Below are positions 33,558-40,310 of a DNA stretch of 40,310 nucleotides, one piece after another. The stretch's first letter is position 1; each line of letters opens with the position of its first letter. The stretch comes from an uncultured bacterium (lineage in GTDB: Bacteria; Bacillota; Clostridia; Peptostreptococcales; Anaerovoracaceae): assembly GCA_905214195.1 (NCBI GenBank), contig CAJMLH010000016.1, forward strand, positions 1 through 40,310. Reading direction: 5' to 3'. The translations under genes were made by a program, and so were the position numbers. The notes under the pieces were generated by a model that was given only the letters and a program-made list of their open reading frames with translations, had not been told where the DNA came from and ran no database searches.

Positions 33558-34574
33558 ATGGGACTTAAAAACAGAGATGACAGGATTTGCGAATACCTGC
33601 TGCCTCATTTGAACAATTATCTATTCGATGAACTGTCGGAAAAATATCTGAAAAAAGCAGGATTGGACGATATATTGTCAGGAGTTCCTATTCCTGTAAG
33701 AAAAGATGAAATAAATGCTGTATCAACTGAAACTATAGCAAAGGGCATGGCTTTTGTAATAGGTTGTGACCCTAAGTTCAAGTATACAGATAATTATATA
33801 GCATACATATTCAGAGTGTCAGATAAGAGTTTTGCTTATGCACTTGTTGCTGAGGGCGTTGAAAATGCCCGAAAAAATGAATATGAGCATGCATGCATCA
33901 ATTTTAGGGCCGCTATGCTTTTGGATCCTGAAAATGTTGACGCCCTTTATTGTTATGGTCGTGCATGTAAGGATGCCTATGAAAACGGGGATGATGAGGA
34001 TTTTATTGCGAGATTTAAAGCAGAGTCTCTTGAAGCGTTTGAAGAGGTAACTCTCTGCCGCCCTGACTTTGCAGAGGCATATTATTTCCTGGGATATGGA
34101 TATATCAATCTTGGACTGTACATAAAAGCTAAGCTTACATGGGACGAATTTATGAAGCTTTCAAAAGATGAAGAAAAAAAGAAAGAGATAAGTGAGCGTC
34201 TTGATTCTCTTGAGGAGCCGGTGGAAATAGAAGAGGGATATAATATGATTCTTTCCGGAAAGTTTGACGATGGTATAGCAGTCCTTGAAAAGTATACCGA
34301 AAGCAAATTCCAAGATTGGTGGCCTTTGTGGTATTATCTGGGCGTTGCATATTCATGTGTCGGCGAATTGAGAGCGGCAGAGGAGCATCTTAAAAGAGTT
34401 TTAAAGCTTTCGCCAAGCAACACAGAGACTATGAGTGAGCTTGTAAATGTATATGAAAAATTAGGCGAAGAAGAAATGGCGGAGAAATACAGGAAAAAGA
34501 TTGAAATCGTGGCTGAGAATGTAGAAAAAGACAGAGAAGAGGTCATGAAAGACAGAGGAGTAAAGATAAATTAG
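33558..34574 (+). CDS. Tetratricopeptide repeat protein
   Basis: A 338-residue cytoplasmic protein without signal peptide or membrane helix. TPR-like helical pairs are visible from about residue 92: ARKNEYEHACINFRAAMLLDPENVDA, then FAEAYYFLGYGYINLGLYIKAK, then WPLWYYLGVAYSCVGELRAAEEHLKRVLKLSPSN near 255 and a final partial repeat. The N-terminal 90 residues are not recognised. TPR proteins serve as protein-binding scaffolds, and the gene is 3 nt after the DUF4080 radical SAM gene, so a partnership is likely but unproven. The start is ATG, nine bases after GGAG. Confidence 0.8.
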   Translation: MGLKNRDDRICEYLLPHLNNYLFDELSEKYLKKAGLDDILSGVPIPVRKDEINAVSTETIAKGMAFVIGCDPKFKYTDNYIAYIFRVSDKSFAYALVAEGVENARKNEYEHACINFRAAMLLDPENVDALYCYGRACKDAYENGDDEDFIARFKAESLEAFEEVTLCRPDFAEAYYFLGYGYINLGLYIKAKLTWDEFMKLSKDEEKKKEISERLDSLEEPVEIEEGYNMILSGKFDDGIAVLEKYTESKFQDWWPLWYYLGVAYSCVGELRAAEEHLKRVLKLSPSNTETMSELVNVYEKLGEEEMAEKYRKKIEIVAENVEKDREEVMKDRGVKIN

Positions 34575-34676
34575 ACTTTTCAGCCTTTGAAATTTGACAG
34601 CTTATGTCGAAAAAAGAGATTGATTGCAATGGCGAAAAATTTAGCAAAAAATTTTTAAAAAAAGTTTCAAATTCAC

Positions 34677-34705
34677 TTGACAGTTTTTTAATATTGATAT
34701 ATAAT
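34677..34705 (+). promoter_or_regulatory. Perfect consensus sigma-A promoter of the tRNA cluster
   Basis: TTGACA, exactly 17 nt, then TATAAT: twelve of twelve consensus bases. An A/T-rich stretch with long A-runs (about 34636-34670) lies upstream and may act as an UP element. The predicted start is near 34712, about 25 nt before tRNA-Asn. Confidence 0.92.
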
Positions 34706-34712
34706 TACTTGT

Positions 34713-34730
34713 GTTGTCAGCAATGACAAC
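34713..34730 (+). other. Leader hairpin before tRNA-Asn
   Basis: GTTGTCA and TGACAAC form a perfect 7-bp stem closed by a GCAA tetraloop of the stable GNRA type. It begins at the predicted transcription start and ends 6 nt before the tRNA, so it probably forms the 5' end of the precursor and may guide RNase P processing or protect the transcript. Confidence 0.55.
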
Positions 34731-34736
34731 CGTTGT

Positions 34737-34811
<75 letters not shown>

Positions 34812-34818
34812 TTTTTTT

Positions 34819-34907
34819 GCCGGAATGGCGGAATTGGCAGACGCACAGGACTTAAAATCCTGCGATCCTTACCGATCGTACCGGTTCGACCCCGGTTTCC
34901 GGCACCA
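34819..34907 (+). tRNA. tRNA-Leu (TAA)
   Basis: The acceptor GCCGGAA/TTCCGGC is fully paired, the anticodon stem CAGGA/TCCTG encloses CTTAAAA with anticodon TAA, and a long variable arm (CGATCCTTACCGATCG) marks a class II tRNA. The T arm contains GGTTCGACCCC. CCA is encoded. It reads UUA codons. Confidence 0.96.
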
Positions 34908-35004
34908 GCCGTTTTGTTATTAAGGCTGATTAAGGGGTCTTTCAGAAGATTTATATATTTATTGCATATAAATCGATCGAACCGAATACAATAAGATATA
35001 ATGA

Positions 35005-35080
<76 letters not shown>

Positions 35081-35090
35081 TGAAGAACAG

Positions 35091-35114
35091 ACAGCGCTTG
35101 GCGCTGTTTTTTTT
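35091..35114 (+). terminator. Rho-independent terminator of the tRNA cluster
   Basis: ACAGCGC, loop TTG, GCGCTGT, then a run of eight T. It ends the Asn-Leu-fMet transcript 10 nt after the initiator tRNA. Confidence 0.92.
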
Positions 35115-35218
35115 ATATCATGATGCAATTGAGATGGCTTGGGGCGAGGGTTCATCCTATAAACCTGTTTATATCACAAAAAAGTTATAAATTGCCGTTT
35201 AACACATTTTCAAAACAA

Positions 35219-35248
35219 TTAGACTACGGAACACATTTGTTATATACT
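35219..35248 (+). promoter_or_regulatory. Probable promoter of the membrane protein gene
   Basis: TTAGAC, an 18-nt spacer, then TATACT, ending 35 nt before the ATG at 35284. Four of six -35 bases and five of six -10 bases match. The upstream 35115-35218 stretch shows nothing else I can name. Confidence 0.5.
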
Positions 35249-35283
35249 GAAAGCACAACATTAAAGGGAGCAGGAAACAAATT

Positions 35284-36105
35284 ATGGAAAATAAAGAAAA
35301 AAAGACGATGATTGTAATCACGGTAATTCTTATAGTAATTGCTTTGATTTCGGCGACTGTGGCAGCAGAATATTTTTCTGATGCAGAGACTTACAAAGAT
35401 ACAATAAAGGTGCTGGATGAGAAGAGGGATTCTGTAGTTGCAATGTCTGCATCATCAGCGGCGGTTTCCACGGGACTGACCTTTATTCCGGGGGATGTTG
35501 CCGAGCCTATAGCTAACGAACTTGCAGACCTCAGCTCAACTCTTATGATTGTTCTATGCGCCATATTTTTGGAAAAATATTTTCTTACAATTTCCGGTCT
35601 TGTAACATGTAGAATTTTGATTCCGTTGTCGTGCGTGCTGATAATAATGTTCATATGGAAGAAAAAAGACAAGGCGGCTTCGGCAGCAGCAAAACTGACT
35701 ATATTCGGACTTTGCTGTATGCTTTTGGTACCGGCAAGTACATGGGCGACAGGCTTTATAGAAAATACATATAATACATCTATAGAACAGAACTTAGAGG
35801 AAGCTGAGGAGACTGCTGACGCACTTAATTCCAATGCTGACAAGGAAGAAAGCACTATAGAAAAATTCTTTTCCAATATAAAGGGTGGATTATCGGAAAC
35901 TCTTGACTCGGCGAAAAATGTTTTGAGTAACTTTATTGAATCAGCCGCATTGCTTATAATAACTTCATGTGTAATTCCGATACTGACATTGGGGCTGTTT
36001 TTATGGGGAGCCAATATGATTTTGGGTATGAATATAAAGGTATCCAAAGACAGATTGCGAAGAATAGGGAGAAGCGGTTCTGCGGTAAGAAAAAAACTCA
36101 AGTAA
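35284..36105 (+). CDS. Multi-spanning membrane protein, function unknown
   Basis: A 273-residue protein I do not recognise. Hydrophobic helices are predicted at about 8-29, 84-104, 107-125, 137-155 and 221-247. Between the first two lies an external or luminal segment (30-83), and between the fourth and fifth an acidic, Ser/Asn-rich helical loop (about 157-218) that looks like a soluble amphipathic or coiled domain. The C-terminal tail (about 250-273) is strongly basic and probably cytoplasmic. The ATG is preceded by GGGAGCAGGA. The gene stands alone between the tRNA cluster and rpsB, with its own promoter and no visible operon partner. Confidence 0.75.
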   Translation: MENKEKKTMIVITVILIVIALISATVAAEYFSDAETYKDTIKVLDEKRDSVVAMSASSAAVSTGLTFIPGDVAEPIANELADLSSTLMIVLCAIFLEKYFLTISGLVTCRILIPLSCVLIIMFIWKKKDKAASAAAKLTIFGLCCMLLVPASTWATGFIENTYNTSIEQNLEEAEETADALNSNADKEESTIEKFFSNIKGGLSETLDSAKNVLSNFIESAALLIITSCVIPILTLGLFLWGANMILGMNIKVSKDRLRRIGRSGSAVRKKLK

Positions 36106-36176
36106 AAGACTGATCAAATAAGGATTCGCTGCCTGCATGCGAGTTAAAAATTTTCTGATATAACAGCAAAAAACTA

Positions 36177-36205
36177 TTGCAATTTCAACAATTTTGATGT
36201 ATAGT
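36177..36205 (+). promoter_or_regulatory. Sigma-A-type promoter of rpsB-tsf
   Basis: TTGCAA, exactly 17 nt, then TATAGT. The bases before and through the -35, AAAAACTATTGCAA, match the mraZ promoter in 13 of 14 positions, and both promoters use TATAGT. Transcription would start near 36211. Confidence 0.7.
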
Positions 36206-36210
36206 ATTAA

Positions 36211-36428
36211 GGCGGTTTGTTTATCGCAAGAATAAAAAACAAAAATAACACACCGGTTTGATAATGGTTGCCGCATTTTTCCCTGAAATAAGGGTGCAGT
36301 GATATGATGCTTTAAAAGACGACTTTGCCTCGGACTGTTTATGTAAAGTCAAGTATGGCAATGCTTTTGACGGCAGGTGCATGCGGTGTTGGACAACACG
36401 GTGGAAGTTAAAACCAAGGAGGATTAAA
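36211..36428 (+). ncRNA. Long structured 5' leader of rpsB, candidate ribosomal-protein leader
   Basis: The 323-nt gap before rpsB contains no plausible gene; from the predicted start it forms a leader of about 218 nt. Visible stems are CCCT/AGGG at 36281-36294, TTGCC/GGCAA at 36325-36361 with GACT/AGTC inside it, and GTGTT-GGAC-AACAC at 36386-36399, which lies 17 nt before the AAGGAGG site. GACTTT at 36321 could pair instead with AAAGTC at 36345, excluding the TTGCC/GGCAA stem. Autoregulation by free S2 through such a leader is known in other bacteria; its use here is inference. Confidence 0.45.
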
Positions 36429-37190
36429 ATGGCAGTAATTTCAATGAAACAGCTCTTAGAAGCAGGTGTACATTTCGGACACCAGACAAGAAGATGGAAT
36501 CCTAAGATGGCTACTTACATCTTTACAGAAAGAAATGGTATCTATATCATAGACCTTCAGAAAACTGTAAAGAAAATCGAAGAAGCTTATGATTTCATGA
36601 GAAGTGTTGCAGAAACAGGCAAGCCGATTCTTTTCGTAGGAACAAAGAAACAGGCTCAGCAGGCTATCAGAGATGAAGCTTTAAGATGCGGACAGTACTT
36701 TGTAAGTGAAAGATGGCTTGGCGGAATGCTGACAAACCACAAGACTATAGCTCAGAGAATCAAGAGACTGGCTGATCTTCATACAATGGAAGAAGACGGA
36801 ACTTTCGATAAGCTTGCAAAGAAAGAAGTAGTTAAACTCAGACTGGAAATGGACAAACTGGAAAAGTTCTTGGGCGGAATCAAAGACATGCCTGAAATGC
36901 CGGGAGCTATATTCGTAGTAGACCCTAAGAAAGAAAGAATTGCAGTTAAGGAAGCAAGAATTCTGGGAATTCCTGTAATAGGTATAGTTGATACAAACTG
37001 TGACCCTGACGATGTTGATTATGTAATACCTGCAAATGACGACGCTATCAGAGCAGTTAAGCTTATAGCAGGCAGAATGGCAGATGCTGTTATCGAAGCA
37101 AACCAGGGCGAAAGCTTTGATGAGGGAGCAGAGGAAGAAGCTCCGGCAGAAGAAGTTGTGGAAGCAGCAGCTGAGGAAGACGCTGAATAA
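36429..37190 (+). CDS. rpsB: Small ribosomal subunit protein S2
   Basis: A 253-residue protein of the 30S subunit, positioned at the head-body junction. The start MAVISMKQLLEAGVHFGHQTRRWNPKM is split by the family-typical HFGHQTRRWNPKM, and SERWLGGMLTN, PGAIFVVDPKKERIAVKEA and GIVDTNCDPDDVDYVIPANDDA are the other signatures. The C-terminal 25 residues are an acidic Glu/Ala-rich tail. The start is ATG 36429 after AAGGAGGAT; an upstream in-frame ATG at 36381 lies before the ribosome binding site. It is followed by tsf after 29 nt, as in most bacteria. Confidence 0.97.
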   Translation: MAVISMKQLLEAGVHFGHQTRRWNPKMATYIFTERNGIYIIDLQKTVKKIEEAYDFMRSVAETGKPILFVGTKKQAQQAIRDEALRCGQYFVSERWLGGMLTNHKTIAQRIKRLADLHTMEEDGTFDKLAKKEVVKLRLEMDKLEKFLGGIKDMPEMPGAIFVVDPKKERIAVKEARILGIPVIGIVDTNCDPDDVDYVIPANDDAIRAVKLIAGRMADAVIEANQGESFDEGAEEEAPAEEVVEAAAEEDAE

Positions 37191-37219
37191 TCAATCAGGA
37201 ATTTCGGGAGGATAAAAAA

Positions 37220-38134
37220 ATGGCAGTAACTGCACAATTAGTAAAAGAATTAAGAGAAATGACCGGCGCAGGCATGATGGACTGCAAAAAGGTTCTGGTA
37301 GAAACTGACGGTGATATAGATAAGGCCGTTGAACTGTTAAGAGAAAAAGGTCTTGCAAAGGCTGCTAAAAAAGCAGGCAGAATCGCTGCGGAAGGTCTTG
37401 TAAAGGTTGCTTTTTCTGCTGATAACAAGACTGCAGCAATTGTAGAAGTAAACTCTGAAACAGACTTTGTTGCAAAGAATGAAGAATTCGTTGAATTCGT
37501 AGATACATTGGCTAATTTAGCTCTGACAGCAGAATCAGACGACATCGAAGCTTTCAAGGCTATGGCTTATGAGGGCGAGGGAACTGTTCTTGATGCGCTC
37601 AACAGCAAGATTGCCAAGATTGGCGAAAACATGAATGTAAGAAGATTTCATAAGATGGCAACAGACGGCGTTGTTTACACAGGATACATTCACGGCGGCG
37701 GCAAAATCGGCGTAGTTGTAGGTATCAAAACTGACGCAACAGAAGATGAAATCGCAGTTTGCGCTAAGGATGTAGCAATGCAGGTTGCTTCAATGAACCC
37801 TAAGTTTGTTGATGAAACTCAGGTTGATCAGGCTTGGCTGGAATCTGAAAAAGAAATAGCTAAGCAGCAGCTGTTAAATGAAGGTAAGCCTGAGGCTATG
37901 CTTGAAAGAATAATTCCGGGAAAAGTTAAGGCTATTCTTAAGGAAGTATGCCTTGTTGACCAGAAGTTCGTAAAGAACGGAGACATGACTGTTGCTCAGT
38001 ATGTTGACAGCGTGGCAAAAGAAATCGGCAAACCTATGCAGGTTGTAGAAATGGTTAGATACGAAGTAGGCGAAGGTATTGAAAAGAAAGAAGAAGACTT
38101 CGCAGCAGAAGTAGCAGCTCAGATGAACAAATAA
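37220..38134 (+). CDS. tsf: Elongation factor Ts
   Basis: A 304-residue nucleotide exchange factor for EF-Tu. The N-terminal UBA-like domain (about 1-55) has VKELREMTGAGMMDCKKVL. The core with the TDFVAKN motif (about 78-84) inserts into EF-Tu, and two dimerisation subdomains follow (about 55-290). The ATG is preceded by GGGAGGAT. It is co-transcribed with rpsB and ends in a strong terminator. Length is close to the family norm. Confidence 0.97.
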   Translation: MAVTAQLVKELREMTGAGMMDCKKVLVETDGDIDKAVELLREKGLAKAAKKAGRIAAEGLVKVAFSADNKTAAIVEVNSETDFVAKNEEFVEFVDTLANLALTAESDDIEAFKAMAYEGEGTVLDALNSKIAKIGENMNVRRFHKMATDGVVYTGYIHGGGKIGVVVGIKTDATEDEIAVCAKDVAMQVASMNPKFVDETQVDQAWLESEKEIAKQQLLNEGKPEAMLERIIPGKVKAILKEVCLVDQKFVKNGDMTVAQYVDSVAKEIGKPMQVVEMVRYEVGEGIEKKEEDFAAEVAAQMNK

Positions 38135-38143
38135 TTTAGACTT

Positions 38144-38187
38144 AAAACCCTTGAAATTGCTTATTTATCAAGCATTTCAGGGGTTTT
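38144..38187 (+). terminator. Rho-independent terminator of rpsB-tsf
   Basis: AAAACCC...TTGAAAT...TGCTT on the left pairs with AAGCA...TTTCA...GGGGTTTT on the right around a 7-nt loop, giving a long near-perfect stem ending in a short T run, ten bases after the tsf stop codon. Confidence 0.85.
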
Positions 38188-38351
38188 CTGATGTTTTGAA
38201 GCAAATTCGTATTTTAAAGCATCCAAATGCTTCAGAAAAAGCAGACGGAGGGGTGAAGCCATATATTCATGGTATTGGCAATATGGCATAATCTGCCCTA
38301 CATAGAATTTTTTATTCAAAAGATAAAAATGAATTACTTGGAGATGATAAA
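38188..38351 (+). other. Intergenic region before the two-component system
   Basis: 164 nt without a gene. It holds one perfect hairpin, AAGCAT-CCAA-ATGCTT (38217-38232), and the weaker outer repeat GAAGCA/TGCTTC, which might be an operator. A TTGGCA at 38275 has no good -10 partner at 17 nt, and CATAAT at 38287 lacks a good -35, so the promoter of the response regulator is not resolved. The ribosome binding site GGAG (38340-38343) decides the GTG start. Confidence 0.4.
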
Positions 38352-39032
38352 GTGCATAAAATTATGATATTGGAAGATGAATTAAGCATTAGAAGAAGCA
38401 TAGAAATTTCTCTTCAAAAGGAAGGATATGAAGTAAAAACAGCAGGAAGTATAAAAGAAGCAGAGCCGATAATGAAAGAATTTGCCCCGGAAATGCTGCT
38501 TTGTGATATCAATCTTCCTGACGGAAGCGGACTTGACTATATAAAGAGCATCAGAGATAAAACAAATGCTCATTTTATTATGCTTACTGCACTGGATCAG
38601 GAAACAGATATGGTAATGGGTTATGAAGCAGGTGCAGACGATTATATAGCAAAGCCCTTCAGCTTATCGGTTCTTATTATGAAGATAAATGCATACTTCA
38701 GAAAAGAAAGTGCCAACGAAAACAGGCTGATAAAGGCCGGCAATGTAAAAGTGGACAAAACTGCAATGAAAGTATATGTAAATGATGATGAGGTTTCATT
38801 GTCAAAAAATGAATGGAAGCTTCTTTTGATGTTTATGGAAAATCCAAATATCATTTTGTCAAAAGAACAGATACTGGAAAAAATATTTGATGTAGACAGC
38901 GAATTTGTAGATGAAAATACGGTTGCTGTAAATATTACAAGACTTAGAAAAAAACTTGACTCAGGGGACGATGGAAAAAGACTTATAAAAAATGTAAGAG
39001 GGCTCGGGTATGTCTGGAATGTCAAAAATTAA
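38352..39032 (+). CDS. Response regulator, OmpR/PhoB family
   Basis: A 226-residue transcription regulator. The receiver domain (about 1-118) has the acidic pair E8/D9, the phosphorylated Asp at 52 in LLCDINLPDGSG, Thr 79 in IMLTALD and Lys 101 in AKPFS. A winged-helix DNA-binding domain (about 130-224) ends with the typical NITRLRKKL and IKNVRGLGYVW. All phosphorylation residues are intact. The start is GTG, eight bases after GGAG. The kinase gene overlaps its end by 23 nt. Its target genes are not evident in the window. Confidence 0.93.
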   Translation: MHKIMILEDELSIRRSIEISLQKEGYEVKTAGSIKEAEPIMKEFAPEMLLCDINLPDGSGLDYIKSIRDKTNAHFIMLTALDQETDMVMGYEAGADDYIAKPFSLSVLIMKINAYFRKESANENRLIKAGNVKVDKTAMKVYVNDDEVSLSKNEWKLLLMFMENPNIILSKEQILEKIFDVDSEFVDENTVAVNITRLRKKLDSGDDGKRLIKNVRGLGYVWNVKN

Positions 39033-40230
39033 AAAGTTCAAGTGGTATCTGCTGCCATTGATAGCATTGATATTGCTGAATACTGCAATGATTACAAAAG
39101 AATATTTTTCATATAAGGACGAGACCCTAAGGTTTGGAAGTATACTTGCTGAGAAACAGAAAAATGAAATGACTCTGAAAGAAGCAGAGAATGTCTTGGA
39201 AAGATATGGATATACAAAGGATAATGAAGGCAGTATATACAGAGAATTTATAAAAACTATTATACTTACGCTTATTTCATCTTCTGCAGTATACATTGTT
39301 ATTGCAGTAAGTTTAAAAGGACAGGAAAAAGAAACAGAAAACAGATATAACTATATTATCGGGGATATCGAACGAACACTCAATGCTTTAAAAGATGGCA
39401 GCTACAATCCCTCTGAATCAGAGTTTAATAAAATTGACGGATCAGATGTCAATTTTAATATTGCACGCCTTGAGACTTTGATTGATAGTCTATACAGCAG
39501 TATTTCCGTTATCAAAGAAAAAGCGGAAAATGACAAGAGAGAAACCAAGGATGTGGTTACAGACATATCACATCAGCTTAAAACTCCACTTGCAGCAATA
39601 AAATCAACTTTTGAGCTAATGCAAAATGGGAATCTTTCTGTAGACGAGAGAAAAGAATTTGAAAATCTTATGGGCTTTCAAATTGCAGCGCTGGAAAAGC
39701 TGATTTTTTCGCTTGTTAATATTTCAAGGCTTGAAAGCGGAATGATAAACATCAAGCTTACAGAGGGTAATTTATTTGACGCTATATTGGAAGCAGTAAA
39801 CGGCATATGGTTAAAAGCTGATGAAAAAAATATTCCAATAGAATTTGAAGATTGCAGTGAAGATAAAATACCGGCCATTATGTGTGATAAAAAATGGCTT
39901 TCCGAAGCTTTTGTTAATATTCTTGATAATGCAATAAAATATTCCTAAGAAAATACAAAAATTTCAATTCACATTATGAAGCTGAACCAAATGGTGAGAA
40001 TTGAGTTTAAAGATCAGGGAATGGGAATTCCCGACGAAGAAAAACACAATATATTTAAGCGTTTTTACCGTGGAATTAACAGTGATTTAGCTGATGGAAG
40101 CGGAGTGGGGCTTTATCTTGCAAGACGAATTATATCAGAGCATCATGGAACCATAATGGTAAAAGATAATATGGTTAATGGAGAGAAGAAAGGCAGTATA
40201 TTTGTTGTTCACATTCCAATCATTAAGTGA
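39010..40230 (+). pseudogene. Sensor histidine kinase interrupted by an in-frame TAA
   Basis: The reading frame encodes a HisKA/HATPase kinase: membrane helices at about 12-29 and 83-102 around a short external loop, the H-box SHQLKTPLAAIK with His 188, and the N-box NILDNAIKYS ending at residue 312. There a TAA stop (39946-39948) interrupts it. The same frame then continues for 93 codons with the remaining ATP-binding motifs DQGMGIPDEE, FKRFYRG and GSGVGLYLARRIISEHHG. Without the second part the protein lacks the G-boxes and should not bind ATP properly. A single C-to-T change turning CAA into TAA explains it; YSQENTKIS would be a normal kinase sequence. It may be a real mutation, a sequencing error or, less likely, read-through. 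The start is ATG 39010 or 39019. Confidence 0.82.
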
Positions 40231-40260
40231 AGTCTTACAAATCTGTAAGACTTTATTTTT
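40231..40260 (+). terminator. Rho-independent terminator after the kinase gene
   Basis: AGTCTTACA, loop AATC, TGTAAGACT, then TTATTTTT. It starts directly after the stop codon of the kinase frame, indicating that the whole frame including the part after the TAA was once one gene. Confidence 0.88.
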
Positions 40261-40264
40261 GTAT

Positions 40265-40293
40265 AAAGAAAACCCCGTGTTAAACACGGGGTT
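40265..40293 (-). terminator. Terminator of a minus-strand gene beyond the window
   Basis: AACCCCGTGTT and AACACGGGGTT form an 11-bp stem around a central A. Only the minus strand carries T-rich sequence after it (TTTTCTTT), so it most likely ends a minus-strand gene located to the right. The sequence resembles the terminator at 20-45. Confidence 0.7.
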
Positions 40294-40310
40294 CAATGAA
40301 GCTATGCATT

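Noticed and set aside
34908..35004. Promoter just before the initiator tRNA (TATAAT at 34997)
   Set aside because: There is no -35 at the right distance, and transcription would start inside the tRNA.
35391..36101. 236-codon minus-strand frame opposite the unknown membrane protein
   Set aside because: The plus-strand frame has a promoter, a ribosome binding site and clear membrane topology; the antisense product has none of these.
36381..36428. Upstream extension of rpsB by 16 codons
   Set aside because: The AAGGAGGAT site lies between this ATG and 36429, and the family N-terminus begins at 36429.

Overview
The window comes from a low-to-moderate-GC Gram-positive bacterium, most likely a member of the Clostridia. 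The evidence is AGGAGG-type ribosome binding sites throughout, a Firmicutes-style division and cell-wall (dcw) cluster with a SpoVD-type PASTA penicillin-binding protein and a DivIB-type FtsQ, an rRNA methyltransferase-pheS-pheT-zapA-mutS2 block, DUF523 and DUF4080 proteins, and a MurE carrying the DNPR motif of meso-diaminopimelate ligases. A finer placement cannot be supported from the sequence alone.

Layout. (1) 1-4.9 kb, minus strand: an export module made of an MFS-like membrane protein, a LolD/MacB-type ABC ATPase and a 980-residue FtsX-type permease with a long external coiled coil, closed by a hairpin terminator. (2) 4.9-6.6 kb: a small basic membrane protein with its own promoter and terminator, then, on the minus strand, a 410-residue protein with about 52 cysteines preceded by a sigma-K-like promoter. 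(3) 6.6-21.7 kb: the dcw cluster mraZ-rsmH-ftsL-spoVD-murE-murF-mraY-murD-ftsW-murG-murA-ftsQ-ftsZ. It starts at a promoter overlaid by three TGGT boxes at exact 10-bp spacing (a MraZ operator). ftsZ has its own promoter, which shares an 18-nt upstream element with the mraZ promoter at the same distance from the -10. (4) 21.7-34.6 kb: a SpoU-family rRNA methyltransferase, pheS, pheT, zapA, mutS2, DUF523, argS, two radical SAM proteins and a TPR protein, tightly packed and partly overlapping. (5) 34.7-35.1 kb: tRNA-Asn(GTT), tRNA-Leu(TAA) and the initiator tRNA-Met behind a perfect consensus promoter, ending in a terminator. (6) 35.3-38.2 kb: an unknown membrane protein, then rpsB-tsf behind a long structured leader. 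(7) 38.3-40.3 kb: an OmpR-type response regulator and its histidine kinase, the latter interrupted by an in-frame stop codon.

How the parts work together. The dcw genes build the lipid-linked peptidoglycan precursor (MurA, MurE, MurF, MurD, MraY, MurG) and polymerise it at the septum (FtsW, SpoVD, FtsL, FtsQ, FtsZ). ZapA supports the Z ring from the next block. The remaining housekeeping genes serve translation (PheST, ArgS, S2, EF-Ts, three tRNAs, rRNA modification) and genome maintenance (MutS2).

Most of the window is conserved housekeeping sequence. The parts least explained by known families are the cysteine-rich protein and its sporulation-type promoter, the upstream element shared by the mraZ and ftsZ promoters, a hairpin that takes in the murA ribosome binding site and is followed by a T run, the rpsB leader, and the broken kinase. 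I did not find a CRISPR array, insertion sequence, prophage or obvious defence system.
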